Below, in pieces: positions 39,460 to 48,795 of a DNA stretch of 64,000 nt. Under the pieces are notes generated by a model, which had not been told where the DNA came from, did no database searches, and saw only the letters and a program-made list of their open reading frames with translations. The position numbers and the translations under genes were made by a program. The DNA lies in the NCBI RefSeq assembly GCF_001642575.1, contig NZ_LXNG01000055.1, positions 62,001-126,000 of the forward strand, read 5' to 3'. Position 1 is the stretch's first letter; each line of letters starts with the position of its first letter. The DNA is from Xanthomonas floridensis (GTDB lineage Bacteria; Pseudomonadota; Gammaproteobacteria; Xanthomonadales; Xanthomonadaceae).

Positions 39460-41148
39460 ATGATTGAATCCAGCGCCATGACACCGGGGATCCGCCAAGT
39501 TTGCCTTTCCGTCCTGACCGCCAGCCTCAGCCTGGCGGTTTTTGCTGCCTGGGCCGGCGAAATCAAGGACGTTGGCGTGACCACCGGCGCCACCGGCACG
39601 CGGGCCGAGATCCAGCTCGCCGGTAGCGGTGGCTTCAAGACCTTGTCGCTGGCCAACCCGAACCGGCTGGTGGTGGACTTCCCGGATTCGGCGGCAGCGC
39701 GTGGCCTCAAACTGCCGGCCGCCACTGGCCTGGTGACGTCGGTGCGCACGGGTCAGCCGGTGCCGGGCACGTTCCGCGTGGTGTTCGAACTCGCGAGCCC
39801 GGTCACCGCGTTGAAGCCGCAGATGCAGACCCTGGGCAGCGCTTCGACGCTGGTGATCGAGTGGCCGGGCGATCCGACCCCGGTAGCCGCAACTGTAGTT
39901 GCTGCGACCGGCACTGCAAGCGCGCTGCCGCCCCCACGCCCGCTCAATGCACAGGCAGAAGCTGCGCGCGCCACCGCAGCACTGGCTGCGTCGGCGCAAC
40001 GCGCGGTCTCCGCTCCGCCGCCAGCACCCACACCTGTTCCACCGCCTGCTGCTACTCCGGTTGCTGTTGCCGTTCCTGCATCGGCCATGCCGACCGTGAC
40101 ACCGGCTGCGGTGCCCACGACGATTGCTACCGGTGTGCCGACGCCGCGTCCGGGCACTGCTGCTGCGGTGGCACCTGCCGCTGGCCCTGCGCGTGCCGCG
40201 GGCACCGGCGGTCAAGCCGGCGGCGCGACTGCTGCCGCCATTCTCAATGGTGCAAGCGCACCGACGGGAGCTGCAGCCGCGGGCATGTCCGCGCCAGCCG
40301 CAGCCGTTGCCAGTGCCGATGACGATGCGCCCCCGCGTCCCGTGCTGCCCAGCGAAGCGTCGCGGGTCAAGATGGCGCCCGGCATGCGGCCGTTGATCGT
40401 TGCCATCGATCCCGGTCATGGCGGCCAGGATCCGGGTGCGATGGGCCCCACCGGCAAGCGCGAAAAGGACGTCACCCTGGCCGTGGGCCGTGAGCTGGCG
40501 CGCCAGATCAACGCCACGCCAGGCATGAAGGCCTATCTGACGCGCGATACCGACGTGTTCATTCCCTTGCCGATGCGCGCGCAGAAAGCGCGTGCCGCCA
40601 AGGCCGACATCTTCATCTCGATCCATGCCGACGCGGCGGAAAACCGCAGCGCCACCGGCTCGTCCGTCTATGTGCTTTCGACCAAGGGCGCCTCTTCGCA
40701 ACGCGCGCGCTGGCTGGCCGACAAGGAAAATGCCGCCGATCTGGTCGGCGGCGTGCGCCTGCAGCAGACCGAAAGCACCCTGGCCAACGTGTTGCTGGAT
40801 CTTGCGCAAAGCGGCCACATGAAGGCGTCCGAAGACGCGGCCGGCCATGTGCTGGGTGGCCTCAAGCGCATCGGCAATAACCACAAGCCGCAGCTGGAGC
40901 GCGCCAACTTCGCGGTGCTGCGCACCTCGGACATGCCGGCCATGCTGGTGGAAACGGCCTTCATTTCCAATCCGGACGAAGAGCGTCGCCTGATCGATCC
41001 GGCTTACCAGCGCAAGATCGCTGCTGCCGTGCTGGATGGCATCGATACCTTCTTCACCCGCCAGCCGCCGCCGGGCACCTTGTTTGCGGCACGTGCGCAG
41101 GCCGAGGCAGATGCCGCGGCGGGCACCGTGGCCGGCGGCAGCCGCTGA
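39460..41148 (+). CDS. amiC: N-acetylmuramoyl-L-alanine amidase (AmiC type)
   Basis: A periplasmic zinc amidase that splits daughter-cell peptidoglycan. The 562-residue product has a signal peptide (about 1-32), an AMIN septal-targeting domain (about 33-135), an unusually long Ala/Pro/Thr-rich linker (about 150-300) and a C-terminal Amidase_3 domain with IDPGHGGQDPGAMG (H320) as the first zinc-ligand motif and ISIHADAAEN and LVETAFISNPDEE further on. Start ATG 39460 is used; ATG 39478 is an alternative. The linker is far longer than in E. coli AmiC. Confidence 0.93.
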   Translation: MIESSAMTPGIRQVCLSVLTASLSLAVFAAWAGEIKDVGVTTGATGTRAEIQLAGSGGFKTLSLANPNRLVVDFPDSAAARGLKLPAATGLVTSVRTGQPVPGTFRVVFELASPVTALKPQMQTLGSASTLVIEWPGDPTPVAATVVAATGTASALPPPRPLNAQAEAARATAALAASAQRAVSAPPPAPTPVPPPAATPVAVAVPASAMPTVTPAAVPTTIATGVPTPRPGTAAAVAPAAGPARAAGTGGQAGGATAAAILNGASAPTGAAAAGMSAPAAAVASADDDAPPRPVLPSEASRVKMAPGMRPLIVAIDPGHGGQDPGAMGPTGKREKDVTLAVGRELARQINATPGMKAYLTRDTDVFIPLPMRAQKARAAKADIFISIHADAAENRSATGSSVYVLSTKGASSQRARWLADKENAADLVGGVRLQQTESTLANVLLDLAQSGHMKASEDAAGHVLGGLKRIGNNHKPQLERANFAVLRTSDMPAMLVETAFISNPDEERRLIDPAYQRKIAAAVLDGIDTFFTRQPPPGTLFAARAQAEADAAAGTVAGGSR

Positions 41149-41286
41149 CACGCTCGGCTATCATTCGGCACTGATTCCCGAGATGTCGGCGCCTGTGCGC
41201 CGCCGGGTTGCCGTGCCGAGGTTTGTCTTGTCCGTGTCACCCCCGATGTTCTGCATGCCGCGCGTCCTGCGCCGGAGTGCGCGCTG

Positions 41287-43161
41287 ATGGCGATCCGTCA
41301 GTTGCCCGAGATCCTGATCAACCAGATCGCTGCCGGCGAGGTCGTCGAGCGGCCTGCCTCGGTGGTCAAGGAACTGGTCGAAAACGCGCTCGATGCCGGC
41401 GCCACCCGCGTGGACATCGATCTGGAAGAGGGCGGCGTGCGGCTGATCCGCATCCGCGACAATGGCGGCGGCATCACCCCGGACGAGCTGCCGCTGGCGG
41501 TGTCGCGGCATGCCACCAGCAAGATCGCCTCGCTGGATGATCTGGAAACCGTCGCCACGCTGGGATTCCGCGGCGAAGCGCTGCCGTCGATCGCCTCGGT
41601 CAGCCGCTTCACCCTGATCTCGCGCCGTCACGATGCCGACCATGGCTCTGCGCTGCAGATCGAAGGCGGGCGCCTGGGCGAGGTGACACCGCATGTGCAC
41701 GCGCCCGGCACCACGGTGGAAGTGCGCGAGCTGTTCTTCAACGTGCCGGCGCGACGCAAGTTCCTGCGCGCCGAACGCACCGAGCTTGGACATATCGAAG
41801 AATGGCTGCGCTCGTTGGCGCTGGCGCGGCCGGACGTGGAATTGCGCGTTTCGCACAATGGCAAGCCTTCGCGCCGATACAAGCCGGGCGATCTGTATTC
41901 GGATGCGCGCCTGGGCGAAACGCTGGGCGAGGATTTCGCGCGCCAGGCCTTGCGGGTGGATCACAGCGGCGCCGGCCTGCGCCTGCACGGCTGGGTGGCG
42001 CAACCGCATTACTCGCGTGCCAGCACCGACCAGCAATATCTCTACGTCAACGGCCGCTCGGTGCGCGACCGTAGCGTGGCGCATGCGGTCAAGATGGCTT
42101 ATGGCGATGTGCTGTTCCATGGCCGTCAGCCGGCCTACGTCTTGTTCCTGGAACTGGACCCGGCGCGGGTGGACGTCAATGTGCATCCGGCCAAGCACGA
42201 GGTGCGCTTTCGCGAGGCGCGACTGATCCACGATTTCGTCTATCGCACCTTGCAGGACGCGCTGGCGCAGACCCGCGCCGGTGCCATGCCCGGCAGTCTC
42301 GGCAGCGATGCCGCGGGTGCCGCCCTGGCTGCGCCGGGTGCGCCTGGGAACTTCGGTGGTGGTGGCGCCAGTGATGGACCCACTGCGGGGAGTGGCGGTG
42401 GCTCGGCAGGCTATGCCAACTGGCGTCCGTCGCAGACACCGCTCGGCCTGCGCGTGGATGAGGCTCGCGCGGCCTATGGTGCGCTGTACGCACCGCCCGG
42501 CAGCGCCGCGCAGGCGTCGAGCGATGTGCCGGTGGTTTCCGGCACCGGTCTGCCGCCCACTGCTGCAGACAGCGGTGTGCCTCCGCTTGGCTACGCCGTG
42601 GCGCAGCTGCACGGCATCTACATCCTGGCCGAGAACGCCGAAGGCCTGATCGTGGTGGACATGCACGCCGCACACGAACGCATCGGCTACGAACGCCTGA
42701 AGAACGCCCATGACAGCATCGGCCTGCATGCGCAGCCGCTGCTGGTGCCGATGACGCTGGCAGTGGGCGAGCGCGAGGCCGATACCGCCGAGCGCGAAGC
42801 CGACACCCTGGCCAGCCTGGGCTTCGACATCACCCGCGCCGGCCCGCAATCGCTGCATGTGCGCAGCATTCCCGCGTTGCTGGCCAATGCCGAGCCGGAG
42901 GCCTTGCTGCGCGACGTGCTGGGCGATCTGCGCGAGCATGGCCAGAGCCGCCGCATCGCCAGTGCCCGCGACGAGCTGCTGTCGACCATGGCCTGCCACG
43001 GCGCGGTGCGTGCGAATCGCCGCCTCACCGTGCCGGAAATGAATGCCTTGCTGCGCGACATGGAAGCCACCGAGCGCTCGGGCCAATGCAACCATGGCCG
43101 TCCCACCTGGGCGCGGTTTACGCTGGGCGAAATCGATCGTTGGTTTCTCAGGGGGCGGTAA
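41287..43161 (+). CDS. mutL: DNA mismatch repair protein MutL
   Basis: The 624-residue product has the GHKL ATPase N-terminus ([31 protein letters not shown]), a Gly/Ala-rich linker (about 335-400) and a C-terminal dimerisation domain. The C-terminal domain keeps the endonuclease motif [12 protein letters not shown] (DxHAx2Ex4E, from residue 458) and CNHGRPTW near 600, so this MutL is expected to nick DNA itself, as in bacteria lacking MutH. Its TAA overlaps the next ATG by one base (TAATG). Confidence 0.96.
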   Translation: MAIRQLPEILINQIAAGEVVERPASVVKELVENALDAGATRVDIDLEEGGVRLIRIRDNGGGITPDELPLAVSRHATSKIASLDDLETVATLGFRGEALPSIASVSRFTLISRRHDADHGSALQIEGGRLGEVTPHVHAPGTTVEVRELFFNVPARRKFLRAERTELGHIEEWLRSLALARPDVELRVSHNGKPSRRYKPGDLYSDARLGETLGEDFARQALRVDHSGAGLRLHGWVAQPHYSRASTDQQYLYVNGRSVRDRSVAHAVKMAYGDVLFHGRQPAYVLFLELDPARVDVNVHPAKHEVRFREARLIHDFVYRTLQDALAQTRAGAMPGSLGSDAAGAALAAPGAPGNFGGGGASDGPTAGSGGGSAGYANWRPSQTPLGLRVDEARAAYGALYAPPGSAAQASSDVPVVSGTGLPPTAADSGVPPLGYAVAQLHGIYILAENAEGLIVVDMHAAHERIGYERLKNAHDSIGLHAQPLLVPMTLAVGEREADTAEREADTLASLGFDITRAGPQSLHVRSIPALLANAEPEALLRDVLGDLREHGQSRRIASARDELLSTMACHGAVRANRRLTVPEMNALLRDMEATERSGQCNHGRPTWARFTLGEIDRWFLRGR

Positions 43162-44096
43162 TGGCGGTGCACAGGGGGAGAAGCTGGTGGGTGGTCATGC
43201 TGGCGCTGGCAACGCTGGCCGGTTGCGGCCGCGACGCGCCGCCGGCGGCTGCGCCGGTGGTGCTGGACAAGGCCTTTCTGGCCGACACCGCAGCCTGGCG
43301 CGAAAGCCGCCTGGAAGAACTGCGTGCACCCGATGGCTGGACCAGCCTGGTCGGCCTGCACTGGCTGACGCTGAAGGCGCATTACATCGGCCGCAGTGCC
43401 GACAGCGGCATCAGGCTGGCGGTCGGGCCGCCGAAGATGGGCATGGTGTCGACCGAGGGCACGACGGTGTGGTTCGTGCCCGAGCGCGGCGCCGCGCTCA
43501 CCGTCGATGGCAAGCCGCTGACCGGCAGGATCCGCTTCCAGTCCGATCGCGATCCGCAGCCCACCCTGATCCGGTTCGACGACGGCAAGGGCGTGCTCAG
43601 CCTCATTCATCGCGGCGACCGTTATGCGCTGCGGGTCAAGCATGCCGATGCACCATCGCGCACCGCATTCACCGGATTGGATCATTGGCCGGTGGATCCG
43701 TCCTGGCGCATCAGCGCGCGTTACGTGCCCAACGATGTTGGCAAGACCCTGCCGATCGTTGACATCGTCGGCATCACCAGCGAGCAGGCCAATGCCGGCG
43801 CGATCGAGTTCGAACGCGACGGCAAGAGCTATCGCCTGGAGACGATCGGCGAGCCTGGTCGCCCGGGCTTCGTGGTATTCGCCGATCGCACCAGTGGGCA
43901 CGGCAGCTATCCGGCCGGGCGCTTCCTGGACCTGGAGGTGCCTGACGCCTCCGGGCACGTGGTGGTGGATTTCAATCGCGCCTACAACCCGCCGTGCGCG
44001 TTCACGCCATTTGCCACCTGCCCATTGCCGCCACCGGAAAACCGCATCGATCTGGCGGTCACGGCGGGCGAGAAGACCTACAAGGTGCCGCACTGA
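43161..44096 (+). CDS. DUF1684 lipoprotein
   Basis: The 311-residue product has a signal peptide with lipobox LAGC (MLALATLAGCGRD) and a DUF1684 domain: WRESRLEELRAPDGWTSLVGLHWL at the start, then SGIRLAVGPP, and a C-terminal FNRAYNPPCAFTPFATCPLPP motif, the strongest signature of the family. The domain's function is unknown. The ATG overlaps the mutL stop by one base, so the two are translationally coupled although functionally unrelated. Confidence 0.88.
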   Translation: MAVHRGRSWWVVMLALATLAGCGRDAPPAAAPVVLDKAFLADTAAWRESRLEELRAPDGWTSLVGLHWLTLKAHYIGRSADSGIRLAVGPPKMGMVSTEGTTVWFVPERGAALTVDGKPLTGRIRFQSDRDPQPTLIRFDDGKGVLSLIHRGDRYALRVKHADAPSRTAFTGLDHWPVDPSWRISARYVPNDVGKTLPIVDIVGITSEQANAGAIEFERDGKSYRLETIGEPGRPGFVVFADRTSGHGSYPAGRFLDLEVPDASGHVVVDFNRAYNPPCAFTPFATCPLPPPENRIDLAVTAGEKTYKVPH

Positions 44097-44129
44097 CGTG
44101 GCGAAGAGGACGCGGTGACAGGAATTTCG

Positions 44130-45092
44130 ATGACGATGCGTGGACGTGCGCGGTTCGCTGGCTGGTGGGGCGGGGCACTGCTGGTGCTGGCGCTATGGAG
44201 CGGGGTAGCTGCCTCGGGCTGGGCGCGCGGGACTGCCGATGCGCCTGCCGGCCCGCCGGTACCATTGCTGTGGAAGGTCGACGGCAAGGGCGGCACGCTC
44301 TACTTGCTGGGCTCGTTCCATGTGCTCAAGCCCAGCGACTACCCGCTGTCGCCGGACGTGATGCAGGCATTCGCCAAGGCCGAGCGCCTGGTGTTCGAGC
44401 TGCCGCCGGCCGATGCGCAATCGCCGGAGCTGGCCGGGCGCATGCTGCAGGTGGCGCGGCGTGCTGACGGGCGCACCCTGCAGGACACGCTGGATGCCAG
44501 GACCTGGCAGGCACTCAGTGCCTATGCGCGCAAGCACGGCATGTCGCTCGAGGCGCTGCAGTCGCTCAAGCCGTGGTTCGTGGCGCTGTCGATCAGCCTG
44601 GCCGAGATGGCACGCCAGGGCATGGACCCGAACGCGGGCCTGGACCATTACCTGATGCAGCAGGCGCAGTCCCGCGGCAAGCCGGCCGACGGGCTGGAAC
44701 GCGCCGAGGAACAGCTCACCCTGCTCGACGGCATGACCCCCACCGAGCAGCACCAGTTGCTGGAAGAAGCGCTGGACGAAGCCGATACCACCGACCAGCT
44801 GCGCCAGCTGCATGCGGCCTGGCGCAACGGCGACGTGCAGACGCTGACCACGCAGATGGCCGAGGACATGCGCAGGCAGTATCCGGCGCTGTATCAGGAC
44901 ATCAACGTCGAGCGCAATGCGCGTTGGGTGCCGCGGTTGGAGAAGCAATTGGGCAAAGGCAGCGGAACCACGCTGGTGGTGGTCGGCGCCTTGCACCTGC
45001 TGGGCAATGATGGCGTGGTGGAGCGCTTGCGCGCCCGCGGCTACCACGTGGAGCGGATCTGCTCGGCCTGCGTTGCCCAGGCCGGCCGCTGA
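44130..45092 (+). CDS. TraB/GumN family protein
   Basis: The 320-residue product has an N-terminal signal or anchor helix (FAGWWGGALLVLALWSGVAA) and a TraB/GumN domain: LLWKVDGKGGTLYLLGSFHVL, KAERLVFELPP and C-terminal GTTLVVVGALHLLGNDGV followed by LRARGYHVERI. Conserved histidines and glutamates in these motifs suggest a metal-dependent hydrolase fold. Function is unproven. ATG 44130 with AGGA upstream is used; GTG 44115 is possible. It follows the DUF1684 gene by 33 bp. Confidence 0.88.
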   Translation: MTMRGRARFAGWWGGALLVLALWSGVAASGWARGTADAPAGPPVPLLWKVDGKGGTLYLLGSFHVLKPSDYPLSPDVMQAFAKAERLVFELPPADAQSPELAGRMLQVARRADGRTLQDTLDARTWQALSAYARKHGMSLEALQSLKPWFVALSISLAEMARQGMDPNAGLDHYLMQQAQSRGKPADGLERAEEQLTLLDGMTPTEQHQLLEEALDEADTTDQLRQLHAAWRNGDVQTLTTQMAEDMRRQYPALYQDINVERNARWVPRLEKQLGKGSGTTLVVVGALHLLGNDGVVERLRARGYHVERICSACVAQAGR

Positions 45093-45093
45093 C

Positions 45094-45130
45094 GGTTTGC
45101 GCGTAGAGCCGTCGGGCTCCACGCGCAACC
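45094..45130. terminator. Hairpin between convergent TraB-like and phaR genes
   Basis: GGTTTGCGCGTAGAGCC and GGGCTCCACGCGCAACC pair with one bulge and one mismatch around GTC. It fills the 43-bp convergent gap and could end both transcripts, although no U tract is present. Confidence 0.5.
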
Positions 45131-45135
45131 GTCGA

Positions 45136-45711
45136 TCACCCGCGGTTGCGGGCCTTGCCCGTGGTGCCGGTGTGGTTGCCCGAGGCGCCATGTGTGCCGG
45201 TGCCCATCGGGCCGCTGCCCATGCTGCCTGCGCCAGGCGGGCTCGGCGGCGTGCCAGGGCCACCCGGACGGCCGAAACCGGCGCCAAAGTTGCGCTGGAA
45301 TTCCTGCCACAGCTCCAGGTTGCGCTCGGTCAGCTGGTTCATCATCGCCCACGGGGTCTGCCCGAGCAGGTTGCCCATCTGTTGGCGGAATTGCTGCTGC
45401 TGGTCCAGGAACACCTGCATGCTGCGCTCCAGGTAGTTGCCCATGAAGCCCTGCAGCGAATCCCCGTAGAAGCGGATGATCTGGCTGAGCAGCTGGGTGG
45501 AGAGCATGGGTTCGCCGTCCTGTTCCTGGTCGGCGATGATCTGCAGCAGGACCGCGCGGCTCAGATCTTCGCCACTCTTGGCGTCGCGGACTTCGAACTC
45601 TTCGCCATCGATGATCAGCTGGCGTACGTCTTCAATCGTGATGTAACTGGAAATCTCGGTGTCATAGAGACGGCGATTGGGATACTTTTTGATGATGCGA
45701 AGTCCGGCCAT
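45136..45711 (-). CDS. phaR: Polyhydroxyalkanoate synthesis repressor PhaR
   Basis: PhaR binds DNA and PHA granules and represses phasin and related genes. The 191-residue product has the N-terminal DNA-binding PHB_acc_N domain (RIIKKYPNRRLYDTEISSYI), the accumulation regulator domain (about 60-130, FYGDSLQGFMGNYLERSM) and a low-complexity Gly/Pro/Thr C-terminus (about 148-191). ATG 45711 (MAGLRII) is chosen over an in-frame extension. It lies 159 bp downstream of phaB on the same strand; phaC is not in the window. Confidence 0.92.
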   Translation of the reverse strand: MAGLRIIKKYPNRRLYDTEISSYITIEDVRQLIIDGEEFEVRDAKSGEDLSRAVLLQIIADQEQDGEPMLSTQLLSQIIRFYGDSLQGFMGNYLERSMQVFLDQQQQFRQQMGNLLGQTPWAMMNQLTERNLELWQEFQRNFGAGFGRPGGPGTPPSPPGAGSMGSGPMGTGTHGASGNHTGTTGKARNRG

Positions 45712-45870
45712 GGAACGTTCACTCACACTGATAGTGCGCGCAGGATGGCGCAGCGCAGCAGCGGTTGCAACAGCCAAACCGCCTTATTTGCTTAAGCGGA
45801 CACATTAAAAATGTTGCGCAGCATGGTTTTTGGGTCAAATCCATGCTGCACCGCAAAGTTGCAGCAAACG

Positions 45871-46611
45871 TTACCAGCCCATGTGGTGGCCGCCGTTGAT
45901 GTCCAGATTGGAGCCGGTGATCCAGGCGGCCTCTTCCGCGACCAGAAACGCCACGGCATAGGCGATCTCTTCCGGGCGGCCCAGCCGGCCGGTGGGGATG
46001 TCGGCCACGATCTTGGCGCGCACTTCCTCCGGCACCGCCATCACCATGTCGGTGGCGACGTAACCGGGCGAGACCGTGTTGACGGTGACCCCGAAGGCCG
46101 CGTTCTCGCGTGCCAGCGAAATGGTGAAGCCGTGCATGCCGGCCTTGGCCGCGGCGTAATTGGCCTGGCCGTACTGGCCCTTGAGTCCGTTGATGGAGCT
46201 GATCTGGATCACCCGGCCCCAACCGCGCTTGCGCATGCCCTCGATCACCGGGCGGGTGACGTTGAACACCGAGTTGAGGTTGGTGTTGATGACGTCGTGC
46301 CACTGTTCGGCGGTCATACGGTGGAAAGTGGTATCGCGGGTGATGCCGGCGTTGTTGACCAGGACCTCGATCGGCCCCAGCGCCGCTTCGACGTCTTCCA
46401 CCAAGGCGCGCGCATGCTCGGACGAGGCCACATCGCCGCGGAACAAGGCCACCGCGTAGCCTTGCGCCTGCATGCGCTGCTGCCAGTCGCGGGCCTTTTC
46501 CTCGTTGCGGAAATTGCTGGCGACCCGATGGCCCTGATCGGCCAGGCGCTTGCAGATGGCGGTACCGATACCGCCGGTGCCGCCGGTGACCAATGCGACG
46601 CGAGATGTCAT
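45871..46611 (-). CDS. phaB: Acetoacetyl-CoA reductase
   Basis: PhaB reduces acetoacetyl-CoA to (R)-3-hydroxybutyryl-CoA with NADPH for polyhydroxybutyrate. The 246-residue short-chain dehydrogenase has TGGTGGIG at 9-16, NNAG at 86-89 and the catalytic triad S139, Y152 and K156 (ISSINGLKGQYGQANYAAAK). The C-terminal NGGHHMGW matches PhaB proteins and helps separate it from FabG. ATG 46611. It is followed by phaR, supporting a PHA context. Confidence 0.92.
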   Translation of the reverse strand: MTSRVALVTGGTGGIGTAICKRLADQGHRVASNFRNEEKARDWQQRMQAQGYAVALFRGDVASSEHARALVEDVEAALGPIEVLVNNAGITRDTTFHRMTAEQWHDVINTNLNSVFNVTRPVIEGMRKRGWGRVIQISSINGLKGQYGQANYAAAKAGMHGFTISLARENAAFGVTVNTVSPGYVATDMVMAVPEEVRAKIVADIPTGRLGRPEEIAYAVAFLVAEEAAWITGSNLDINGGHHMGW

Positions 46612-46697
46612 GACGACTCCAATGAGCAGGTAAGACTGGAGGCGATCAGGGCCGTGGCGCAGGCGCCGCGCCCGGATGCCGGTGCTGGGCCGCAATT

Positions 46698-47597
46698 CTA
46701 GTCACGCAGCGGGGGCGATGCGCGCATGGACAGGTCGAGCGTGGGTGTTGCCGGCAGCAGATCCGGCGAAAAATGCTGCATGGCCTGCTGCAGCAGCGTG
46801 TCCACGCCACCGTGCCGCGGCAGTGCAGCAGGCGGCTGTCCCAGCGCCTGCCAGGCGGCGCGCAGGGCCGGCAGCGGGTCGGCATCGTCCAGCGCGGGGG
46901 CAGCATGCGACTTGGACAGCTTGCGGCCCTCGGCATCCAGGATCAGCGGCAGGTGCAGATAGCGCGGCTGCGGCAGCCCCAGGGCGCGCTGCAGCACCAA
47001 CTGGCGCGGGGTGGAATCGAGCAGGTCGGCGCCGCGCACCACATCGGTAACCGCCTGCGCCGCATCGTCCACGACCACGGCAAGCTGGTAGGCCCAGTAG
47101 CCGTCTGCCCGGCGCAGCACCACATCGCCCACCTCCGCATGGACGTCCTGCACCACATGCCCCCGCAACGCGTCGTCGAAGCCGACCGGCTGCTGCGGCG
47201 GCACCCGCAGACGTACCGCGCGGCGTGCGCCCAGGGGGGCGACACAGGCGTGGTGGATGCCGCCCATGCCGGCCAGATCGGCGCGGCTGCAGCTGCATTC
47301 GAACGCCAGCCCGGCGTCCAGCAGCGTGGTGAGTGCGGCGGTGTAATGCACGTCGCGATCGGATTGCCGGATCACCGGCAGGTCCGACATCAGGCCAAAG
47401 GCGGCCAGGGTGCGCAATTGGCGCTCGGACGCACCCGCTTCGGCGCGTGGGGGATCGATGTCTTCGATGCGCACGCACCACTGCCCACCGGCATGGCGGG
47501 CGAGCAGCCAGCTGCCGAAGGCGGCCAGCAGCGAGCCGAAGTGCAGCGGGCCGGTCGGGGAGGGCGCGAAGCGGCCGCGGTAGGAAGGTGAGGGCAT
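46698..47597 (-). CDS. gluQ: Glutamyl-Q tRNA(Asp) synthetase
   Basis: GluQ transfers glutamate to the queuosine at position 34 of tRNA-Asp. The 299-residue product is a GluRS catalytic domain without the anticodon-binding part: GRFAPSPTGPLHFGSLLAA (HIGH box HFGS, H19), a CSCSRADL zinc-site region and the KMSKS box as KLSKS. Length is normal. It is divergent from htpX (about 100 bp between starts) and upstream of phaB on the same strand. Its biology ties to queG, also in this window. Confidence 0.93.
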   Translation of the reverse strand: MPSPSYRGRFAPSPTGPLHFGSLLAAFGSWLLARHAGGQWCVRIEDIDPPRAEAGASERQLRTLAAFGLMSDLPVIRQSDRDVHYTAALTTLLDAGLAFECSCSRADLAGMGGIHHACVAPLGARRAVRLRVPPQQPVGFDDALRGHVVQDVHAEVGDVVLRRADGYWAYQLAVVVDDAAQAVTDVVRGADLLDSTPRQLVLQRALGLPQPRYLHLPLILDAEGRKLSKSHAAPALDDADPLPALRAAWQALGQPPAALPRHGGVDTLLQQAMQHFSPDLLPATPTLDLSMRASPPLRD

Positions 47598-47694
47598 GGA
47601 CGGCTGAATCGTCGGTCAGGTGTGCGCTTGATTTCAAGCGGTGATGTCCGCAGATCCACAGCAGTTCATCCCATCCGAGTGGAGCCCGCGCGTC

Positions 47695-48573
47695 ATGTTC
47701 AACCGCATTTTCCTGTTCCTTGCGACCAACCTGGCAGTGTTGATGCTCGCCAGCGTCGTGATGTCGGTGTTGGGCGTCAATTCTGCGCAGATGAGCGGTT
47801 TGCTGGTGATGGGCGCCATCTTCGGTTTTGGTGGGTCCTTGATCTCGCTGTTGCTGTCCAAGTTCATGGCCAAGCGCAGCACCGGCGCCCAGGTGATCAC
47901 CGAGCCGCGCACGCCGACCGAGCGCTGGCTGGTCGAGACGGTACGGCGTCAGGCCCAGGCCGCCGGCATCGGCATGCCGGAAGTGGCGATCTACAACGCA
48001 CCGGAGATCAATGCCTTCGCCACCGGGGCCAATCGCAACAACGCGCTGGTCGCCGTCTCGACCGGCCTGCTGCAGAACATGAGCCAGGACGAAGCCGAAG
48101 CCGTGCTCGGCCATGAGATCGCCCACGTGGCCAATGGCGACATGGTGACCATGGCCCTGCTGCAGGGCGTGCTGAACACCTTCGTGATTGTGCTGGCGCG
48201 CGTGGTTGGCGGTGTGATCGACAGCGCCTTGTCGGGCAACCGTGAGGGCGGCCGCGGTTTCGCTTACTACATCATCGTGTTCGCGCTGGAGATGGTGCTG
48301 GGGATGTTCGCCACCATGATCGCAATGTGGTTCTCGCGTCGCCGCGAGTTCCGCGCCGATGCCGGTGGCGCACAACTGGCCGGCCGCGGCAAGATGATCT
48401 CTGCCCTGGAACGCCTGTCGCTCAATCACGGGCAAAGCACCTTGCCTTCGCAGGTGCGGGCCTTCGGTATCTCCGGCGCGGTCGGCGACGGGTTGCGTCG
48501 TCTGTTCCTGAGCCATCCGCCGTTGACCGAGCGCATTGCGGCGCTGCGTGCGGCCAATGGCACGGCACTGTAA
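47695..48573 (+). CDS. htpX: Membrane zinc metalloprotease HtpX
   Basis: HtpX degrades misfolded inner-membrane proteins. The 292-residue product has two N-terminal helices ([42 protein letters not shown]), the zinc motif HEIAH at 140-144 with E218 in EFRADAGG as the third ligand, and further hydrophobic helices. ATG 47695 (MFNRIF) gives the usual length; upstream in-frame codons are less likely. A strong bidirectional terminator lies downstream at 48734-48772. Confidence 0.94.
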   Translation: MFNRIFLFLATNLAVLMLASVVMSVLGVNSAQMSGLLVMGAIFGFGGSLISLLLSKFMAKRSTGAQVITEPRTPTERWLVETVRRQAQAAGIGMPEVAIYNAPEINAFATGANRNNALVAVSTGLLQNMSQDEAEAVLGHEIAHVANGDMVTMALLQGVLNTFVIVLARVVGGVIDSALSGNREGGRGFAYYIIVFALEMVLGMFATMIAMWFSRRREFRADAGGAQLAGRGKMISALERLSLNHGQSTLPSQVRAFGISGAVGDGLRRLFLSHPPLTERIAALRAANGTAL

Positions 48574-48733
48574 CGGTTCCCGAGATCGCGGCTGCGTGTG
48601 ATGCGGTAGGCGCCGCCGGGGTCAGTATCGATCATTGGTGCAACGGCCACATGGGCGCGCCACCCACGCTCAACGCAATAGCCGCCTGCTGCATCGTCTG
48701 GTCGCAAGCCCATCGACAGCGTATCGGCTTGAA

Positions 48734-48772
48734 GGAAACAAAAAACCCGCAAGGCGCGGGTTTTTTGTTTCC
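48734..48772. terminator. Perfect bidirectional terminator between htpX and fimX
   Basis: GGAAACAAAAAACCCGC and GCGGGTTTTTTGTTTCC form a 17-bp perfect stem around a five-base loop. The A and T tracts in the arms serve both convergent genes. Confidence 0.9.
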
Positions 48773-48795
48773 TGCGTTACCGGCTTTCGGTTGCC

